Source: Kineosporia rhizophila (GTDB taxonomy: Bacteria > Actinomycetota > Actinomycetes > Actinomycetales > Kineosporiaceae). From it: a stretch of DNA of 64,000 bases. Under the pieces are notes generated by a model. It had not been told where the DNA came from, searched no databases, and was given only the letters and a program-made list of their open reading frames with translations. Made by a program: the position numbers and the translations under genes. Shown here in pieces: positions 59,437 through 64,000 of this stretch. Position 1 is the stretch's first letter. The number at the start of each line of letters is the position of its first letter. The DNA is taken from positions 62,001 to 126,000 of the forward strand of contig NZ_JAJSOH010000013.1 in NCBI RefSeq assembly GCF_021277265.1. The letters run 5' to 3'.

Positions 59437-60692
59437 GAGAACATCCCCGGGGCGGTGAGCACCATCGCGCTCTGGAAACCGCCGAACCCGCTGCCCGTGG
59501 TGAGCACCGCGTCGGTGCGCTGCGAACGTGAGTGCAGGGGCACGTAGTCCAGGTCGAGCGCGGGGTCGGGGGTGTGCAGGTTGGCCGTGGGCGGGATGCA
59601 GTCGTAGCGCAGGGCCATCGCGCAGGCCGCGATCTCGATCGCCCCGATCGCCCCGAGCGAGTGCCCGACCATCGACTTGATCGAGCTGATCGGCACGTGG
59701 TGCGCGGCCTCGCCGAGACTGGCCTTCAGCGCCGCGGTCTCGTGCTTGTCGTTCAGCTTGGTGCCGCTGCCGTGCGCGTTGACGTAGTCGACCTGGTCGG
59801 GGCGCAGCCGGGCCTGGCCCAGCGCCGAGGTCACCGCGGCGGCCAGCTCCAGCCCGTCGGCGGTCAGCCCGGTCATGTGGAAGGCGTTGCCGCGGCTGGC
59901 GTACCCCCGGATCTCACCGTAGACGCGGGCACCGCGGGCCACGGCGCTCTCCTCGGACTCCAGCACGAACATGGCGCTGCCCTCGCCGAGCACGAACCCG
60001 CCCCGGCTGACGTCGAAGGGCCGCGAGGCGCTGGCCGGGGTGTCGTTGTAGGTCGAGGTCGCCTTGATCGCGTCGAAGCAGGCCACCGTGATCGGTGAGA
60101 TGGGGGCCTCGGTGGCGCCGGCCACGACGCAGTCCAGGACGCCGTCCTGGATCAGTTCCCAGGCGTGGCCCACCGCGTCGATCCCCGAGGTGCAGCCGGT
60201 GGAGATCACCGCGCTCTGGCCGCGGGCACCGACCTCGGCCGCCACCTCGGCGGCGAAGGAACTGGGCACGAAGTAGGAGTAGAGCGCCTGCGGCCCGTCG
60301 GCCATCACGTCCCAGAGCCGGCCCTCCAGGCTCAGTTCCCGGTACACCTGTTCCAGCCGGGTTGTGGCCCCGACCGCCGACCCGATGACCACACCGGCCC
60401 GCTCCGGCGGGCAGCTCTCCCGCCAGCCGGCGTCGGTGACCGCCTCGCGCGCCGCCACCAGGGCGAACTGCGCGGCCCGGTCGAGCACCTCGACCTGGCG
60501 CTCGCTCAGCCCGGCCACCTCCGGGTCGAGGTCCACCTCGGCAGCGACCTGCGAACGGAAGGGCGTGGGGTCGCACAGGCTCAGCGTGCGTGTGGCCGTG
60601 CGCCCGTCCATCAGCAGTTTCCAGAAGTCGTCGCGGCTGGCGCCGCCGGGGGCGACGACGCCTACGCCGGTGATGAAGACACGTCTGCTCAC
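59433..60692 (-). CDS. Ketosynthase alpha (KS-alpha) of the minimal type II PKS
   Basis: The 419-residue ketosynthase has active-site Cys167 in VISTGCTSGIDAV, His in YVNAHGSGTKLNDKHE, and His in SMVGHSLGAIGA, completing the Cys-His-His set. With CLF and ACP it builds the poly-beta-ketone by decarboxylative condensation of malonyl units. It is third in an operon in which almost every junction overlaps. KS-alpha type marks an aromatic polyketide; the ring count cannot be read from it. Confidence 0.96.
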   Translation of the reverse strand: MSRRVFITGVGVVAPGGASRDDFWKLLMDGRTATRTLSLCDPTPFRSQVAAEVDLDPEVAGLSERQVEVLDRAAQFALVAAREAVTDAGWRESCPPERAGVVIGSAVGATTRLEQVYRELSLEGRLWDVMADGPQALYSYFVPSSFAAEVAAEVGARGQSAVISTGCTSGIDAVGHAWELIQDGVLDCVVAGATEAPISPITVACFDAIKATSTYNDTPASASRPFDVSRGGFVLGEGSAMFVLESEESAVARGARVYGEIRGYASRGNAFHMTGLTADGLELAAAVTSALGQARLRPDQVDYVNAHGSGTKLNDKHETAALKASLGEAAHHVPISSIKSMVGHSLGAIGAIEIAACAMALRYDCIPPTANLHTPDPALDLDYVPLHSRSQRTDAVLTTGSGFGGFQSAMVLTAPGMFS

Positions 60693-61015
60693 GAGGAGGC
60701 CTCCCAGTGGTAGAAACGCTCCGCCATGGCGTCCTTGGGGGATCGCCAGTCCGGCGCGAAAGGCTCGATGTAGGGCCTCAGATCGGCACTGACCTGGATG
60801 AAGCGGGGATCGGTCTTCGCGTCCTCCACCACGTGCTCACCGTTCTCGCCGGCGAAGTCCTGCAGGTGGAAGTAGAGGTTGTGGAAGCGGAACAGCTCCC
60901 GGCGCCGGGTGCCCATCAGGTACGGCATCTCGGTGCCGTCGAAGCGGCCGAACAGGTCGGCCACCGGCAGGGAGTGCGCCGGGTCCATCCGCGCGACGAT
61001 GAGTGTGCTGAACAC
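60689..61015 (-). CDS. TcmI-family polyketide cyclase
   Basis: The 108-residue cyclase begins at GTG 61015. It has STLIVARMDPA, VADLFGRFDGTEMPYLMGTRRRELF, YFHLQDF, DPRFIQVSADLRPYIEPF and WRSPKDAMAERFYHWEA, the full set of TcmI-type dimeric ferredoxin-like cyclases. These fold late rings of tetracyclic or larger aromatics. Overlaps KS-alpha and starts 2 bases after the monooxygenase stop. Confidence 0.94.
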   Translation of the reverse strand: MFSTLIVARMDPAHSLPVADLFGRFDGTEMPYLMGTRRRELFRFHNLYFHLQDFAGENGEHVVEDAKTDPRFIQVSADLRPYIEPFAPDWRSPKDAMAERFYHWEASS

Positions 61016-61017
61016 GA

Positions 61018-62535
61018 TCAGACCTCCAGGGTCTGCGCGGCCGGCGTCCCGAGCCACGCGGTGAGCGACGCCTGCAGGTCCTGCAGGCGGTGGCCGGCCC
61101 AGGCGATGTGACCGTCCGGCCGCACGAAAAGAGCTTTCTCAGAGGTGAACCCGGGATCCACCGGCCGGGCGGCCACCACACGCAGGTGCGGCTCCCGACG
61201 ACGGGCCTCCGGCTCCAGCTCACCCGGATCACCGGCGCCGTCCAGCAGGACCAGCAGGGCCTGGCCGTGGCGCAGTTCGTCGGCCGGGTCGCCGCCGGTC
61301 CGGGGATCGACCAGGACGCCCGGGGCGAGCCGGCCGCCCACCAGCGGCGAGGCGTTCTCGTCACCGAGGTCGTAGCGCACGTCCAGGCCGCTGACGCTGT
61401 CTCCCAGACGGGCTGCCACCGAGGGGATCTGGAGCAGGCCTGCGAGGATTTCGCGCAGCGGGTCCACCTCGGGGCCGCGCAGGAAGAGCTGCCCCTGGGC
61501 CGCGGTGTTGCGCAGCAGTTCCTCGGCGACCGGGCGCCTTTCGCTCTGGTAGGTGTCCAGCAGGCTCTCCGGCGCCCGCCCCTGGACCACCGCGGCCAGC
61601 TTCCAGCCGAGGTTGACCGCGTCTTGGACGGACACGTTCATCCCCTGCCCACCGGCCGGCAGATGGGTGTGGGCGCTGTCGCCCACCAGCAGGATGCCGC
61701 CCTCGCGGTAGGCGTCGACCAGGGCCGAGGCGTCGGTGAAGGAGCTGGCCCACAGGCACTCGCCCGCGTCCAGCGGCTCACCCACCACGTTGCGGTAGGC
61801 GATCCGCACCTGCTCGTGGGTGATCCCGGAGCCCTGGGGGGCGAAGGGGCGGCTGAAGTCGCAGACGATCACCCGCTCGGTACCGTCGCCGAGCGGGGCC
61901 GACATCACCATTCCGCCGCGGTGTTTCACTCCGAAGGGCCGGTCGGCCAGACCACTGCCGCGCAGGTCCCCGACCAGCATCTGGACCGAGGGCTCGGTCC
62001 GCCGGGAGCCGATGGCGGTCGACTCGCGCACCCGGCTGCGGGCCCCGTCGCAGCCGACCACGAACCGGGCGCTCACCACCCGGCGGCCGGCCGGGCCCTC
62101 CAGCACGCACCGGTAGCCGCCCTCGTGGGGTTCCACCGAGACCAGGCGCCAGGGCCGGTGCGCCTGGACCCCGAGGTCGGCGGCCCAGCCGGCCAGCGCC
62201 TCCTCGGTGCGCGACTGCGGGTACTGGTTGGCCGGGCGCACCGGGCTGGACAGGTGACCGGAGTCGATCCGCAGCCCGGCGAAGTGGACGCCCGGCTGCT
62301 GAGCGAGTTCGCCGAAGCGGGACAGGATGCCGCGTTGCTGGAAGATCTCCAGCGTGCGGACCGTGAAGCCGAGCGCCCGGGACTGACCCGTCGGGGTCTC
62401 GAGGGCGTCGATCAGCAGAGGCCGGGTGCCGGCCAGCGCCAGCTCGGCCGCCAGCATCAGGCCGCTGGGCCCGGCCCCGACCACGAGAACCGGGGCCTGG
62501 TCAGGGAAGTCGTCCCTGGGCTCGTTGGTGTTCAC
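61018..62535 (-). CDS. Aromatic polyketide FAD-dependent hydroxylase 1 (PgaE/RdmE-like)
   Basis: The 505-residue flavoprotein has VLVVGAGPSGLMLAAELALAG, the DG motif GCDGARSRVRES, the GD motif LLVGDSAHTHLPAGGQGMN and a C-terminal thioredoxin-like domain (about 380-505), matching PgaE/RdmE-type hydroxylases that oxidise angucycline or anthracycline intermediates. It starts at GTG 62535 and leads the PKS operon. A promoter is expected in the following 110 bases. Confidence 0.93.
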   Translation of the reverse strand: MNTNEPRDDFPDQAPVLVVGAGPSGLMLAAELALAGTRPLLIDALETPTGQSRALGFTVRTLEIFQQRGILSRFGELAQQPGVHFAGLRIDSGHLSSPVRPANQYPQSRTEEALAGWAADLGVQAHRPWRLVSVEPHEGGYRCVLEGPAGRRVVSARFVVGCDGARSRVRESTAIGSRRTEPSVQMLVGDLRGSGLADRPFGVKHRGGMVMSAPLGDGTERVIVCDFSRPFAPQGSGITHEQVRIAYRNVVGEPLDAGECLWASSFTDASALVDAYREGGILLVGDSAHTHLPAGGQGMNVSVQDAVNLGWKLAAVVQGRAPESLLDTYQSERRPVAEELLRNTAAQGQLFLRGPEVDPLREILAGLLQIPSVAARLGDSVSGLDVRYDLGDENASPLVGGRLAPGVLVDPRTGGDPADELRHGQALLVLLDGAGDPGELEPEARRREPHLRVVAARPVDPGFTSEKALFVRPDGHIAWAGHRLQDLQASLTAWLGTPAAQTLEV

Positions 62536-62644
62536 CCCAGGAACTCTCCGCGAGGCGACTACCCCTGGGTAAGGGCGCCGAACGCCACGATCAGGGTATA
62601 TCCGTGGTAGCGGCCAGGAACGGGCAGTCCGGGCACAACGAAAA

Positions 62645-62684
62645 GCGGCCTCCCCCGCTCCGTTTCGGAGCATGGGGAGGCCGC
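62645..62684 (-). terminator. Strong intrinsic terminator of the resistance operon
   Basis: An 11-base stem (62645-62655 with 62674-62684) continues, after short bulges, into GCTCCG/CGGAGC with a TTT loop. On the reverse strand it is followed by TTTT (62641-62644). It ends the UvrA-like transcript and insulates the PKS operon promoter. Confidence 0.85.
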
Positions 62685-62705
62685 AGTCGTTGCCGGCGGG
62701 TCCGG

Positions 62706-62906
62706 TCAGCCGCCGGACCAGGCGTACCGCAGCCAGCCGGGATCGTCCTCGACCGCGACGGCGGCATCACGCCGCCGAGCCGGCCGGGCGGTGGGCAAGG
62801 GCTGGACGGCGGCCCGCACGGCCGGGTCGAGGTGGTAGTAGACGCAGGAGGAGATCGTCAGGGCTCTCACCACCCACCAGGCGAACCGGCGCAGGGCCGG
62901 CGGCAC
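62706..62906 (-). CDS. Small basic protein coupled to the UvrA-like gene
   Basis: A 66-residue protein starting GTG one base after the UvrA-like stop. It has a short hydrophobic N-terminus (LRRFAWWVVRALTISSCVYYH) and an Arg/Ala-rich, then acidic, tail ending DPGWLRYAWSGG. No family is recognised. The tight coupling and terminator just downstream argue it is real and part of the resistance unit. Confidence 0.6.
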   Translation of the reverse strand: MPPALRRFAWWVVRALTISSCVYYHLDPAVRAAVQPLPTARPARRRDAAVAVEDDPGWLRYAWSGG

Positions 62907-62907
62907 C

Positions 62908-64000
62908 TCACCCCACCGCCTTGCGCAGGTGCCGGCCGGTCAGCGAGGCCCGGCAGCGGGTCAGGTCCTCGGGCGGGCCGCTGAAGACCACCTCACCGCC
63001 GTCCTCACCGGCTCCCGGGCCCAGGTCGACCACCCAGTCGGCGGCCGCCACCACGTCCAGGTCGTGCTCGATCACCACGACCGTGCTGCCCGCCTCGACC
63101 AGGCGGTCGAGCAGGCCGATCAGCCGGGTGACGTCCTGGCGGTGCAGCCCGGCGGTCGGCTCGTCGACGATGTACAGCTCGGCCGGCTCGGACAGCTCGA
63201 TGGCCAGCTTCAGCCGCTGCCGTTCACCGCCGGAGAGCGTCGACAGCGGCTGCCCCAGGCTGATGTACCCCAGCCCGGCCTCGGACAGCAGGCGCAGCAC
63301 CTCGGCGATGCCAGGTTCGGCGTCGAAGAACTCCGCGGCCAGGTCGACCGACAGCTCCAGCACCTCGGCGATGTTCTTGCCCCGCAACCGGTGCTCGAGC
63401 ACCTCGGGGCGGAACCGGGTGCCGCGGCACTCCTCGCAGACGGTCTCGATGACGTCGCCGCGGCCCAGCTCGACCTGGATCACCCCGGCCCCGCCGCAGT
63501 TCTCGCAGCCGCCCTTGGAGTTGGCCGAGAACTGGCTCGCGGGCTGGCCGCTGGCGTCGGCGAACCGCTTGCGGATCGGGTCCAGGATGCCGATCCAGCT
63601 GGCCGGGATGCTGCGGCGGCTGCCGCGCGGCAGGTCCTGGTCGACCACGACCGCCCCGGGTACGGTGCGCCGCAGGGCGCCGCGGGTCAGCGAGCTCTTG
63701 CCGGCCCCGGCCACCCCGGTGACGGCGGTCATCACGGCCGTGGGGATCTGCACCGAGATGTTCTTCAGGTTGTTGTCGGAGGCGTTGTTGACCTTGATCC
63801 AGTCCCTGGCCTCGCGGGGTTCACGCAGACGGGTCGGGCGGCGCAGGGCCTCGGCGGTGGGGCCCTTGCTGCGGGCCAGCCCGGCCGGGGTGCCGGCGTA
63901 GACGATCTGCCCGCCTCCGGTACCGGCCTGCGGGCCCATGTCGATCACCCGGTCGGCCACGCTGAGCACCTGGTAGTCGTGCTCCACCACGAGCACGGTG
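62908..64000 (-). CDS. UvrA-like ABC-type excinuclease subunit, drug self-resistance type (5' end beyond window)
   Basis: About 364 C-terminal residues are visible. They start with the end of the first ATPase half (VVEHDYQVL) and continue with the second: Walker A VAGAGKSSL, a zinc finger of CENCGG and CEECRG, signature LSGGERQRLKLA, and Walker B LYIVDEPTAGLH with EHD at VVIEHDLDV. UvrA-like proteins such as DrrC give resistance to DNA-intercalating polyketides by recognising damaged or drug-bound DNA. Location beside an aromatic PKS supports that role over general repair. Confidence 0.9.
   Translation of the reverse strand, partial: TVLVVEHDYQVLSVADRVIDMGPQAGTGGGQIVYAGTPAGLARSKGPTAEALRRPTRLREPREARDWIKVNNASDNNLKNISVQIPTAVMTAVTGVAGAGKSSLTRGALRRTVPGAVVVDQDLPRGSRRSIPASWIGILDPIRKRFADASGQPASQFSANSKGGCENCGGAGVIQVELGRGDVIETVCEECRGTRFRPEVLEHRLRGKNIAEVLELSVDLAAEFFDAEPGIAEVLRLLSEAGLGYISLGQPLSTLSGGERQRLKLAIELSEPAELYIVDEPTAGLHRQDVTRLIGLLDRLVEAGSTVVVIEHDLDVVAAADWVVDLGPGAGEDGGEVVFSGPPEDLTRCRASLTGRHLRKAVG

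Noticed and set aside
1..64000. CRISPR arrays, tRNA or rRNA genes, insertion sequences and attachment sites
   Set aside because: No regularly spaced direct repeats, cloverleaf pattern, rRNA stretches, transposase or integrase genes were seen on either strand.

Overview
The window comes from a high-GC actinomycete. GTG starts are common, neighbouring genes often overlap at GTGA or ATGA junctions, and the regulators include SARP, WYL, LacI, IclR and ECF-sigma types. The secreted mannanase with a CBM2 domain and the alpha-rhamnosidase suggest a soil or plant-litter organism. A filamentous genus such as Kineosporia or Actinoplanes is plausible, but I see no 16S or other marker to fix it.

1-7.4 kb: the start of a quinone-oxidoreductase-like gene with a divergent TetR regulator, a secreted GH5 mannanase/CBM2, a PAS-PAS-PAS histidine kinase with its response regulator, and a Tat-exported beta-helix protein.

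7.4-18.1 kb: an aromatic catabolism locus read leftwards, under a divergent LysR gene and an IclR gene. It holds a PF04199 cyclase-type hydrolase, flavin monooxygenase, extradiol dioxygenase, FAH-family enzyme, C-C-type alpha/beta hydrolase and a two-subunit CoA transferase. Beyond the LysR gene lie a CYP199A-like P450 and a reductase with a C-terminal [2Fe-2S] domain. 18.2-26.1 kb: a LacI-controlled sugar ABC importer, a cytoplasmic GH78 alpha-L-rhamnosidase and an SDR. Together these two blocks could take up a rhamnosylated plant phenolic, such as a flavonoid rhamnoside, and consume both sugar and aglycone. That link is inference.

26-35.5 kb: ordinary chromosomal genes (hydrolase, deazaflavin-type oxidoreductase, WYL regulator, Mut7-C protein, rhodanese, aldo/keto reductase, HTH regulator, cold-shock protein, ECF sigma factor with a membrane partner), plus a frame-disrupted remnant and a C-terminal CMD-domain ORF.

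35.5-64 kb: a natural-product superlocus. It begins with nucleotide-sugar and SAM-supply genes (metK, rmlB, an epimerase-like gene, rmlA) and their regulators. Next is a complete mycosporine-like amino acid (MAA) operon, transcribed HAD-mysA-mysB-tauD-mysC-mysD with almost every junction overlapping. A TetR gene is divergent from it. Then come a discrete acyltransferase, a VOC protein and a 901-residue SARP/NB-ARC regulator. Last is a tight type II PKS operon: flavin monooxygenase, TcmI-type cyclase, KS-alpha, CLF, ACP, C9 ketoreductase, didomain aromatase/cyclase, second flavin monooxygenase and two more acyltransferases. A UvrA-like self-resistance gene runs off the right edge, so the cluster continues. 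The most notable points are the MAA operon inside a type II PKS neighbourhood, a HAD protein that has lost its nucleophile, a TauD-type dioxygenase within the MAA operon, a CLF with Asp where Gln is usual, and three free-standing acyltransferases.
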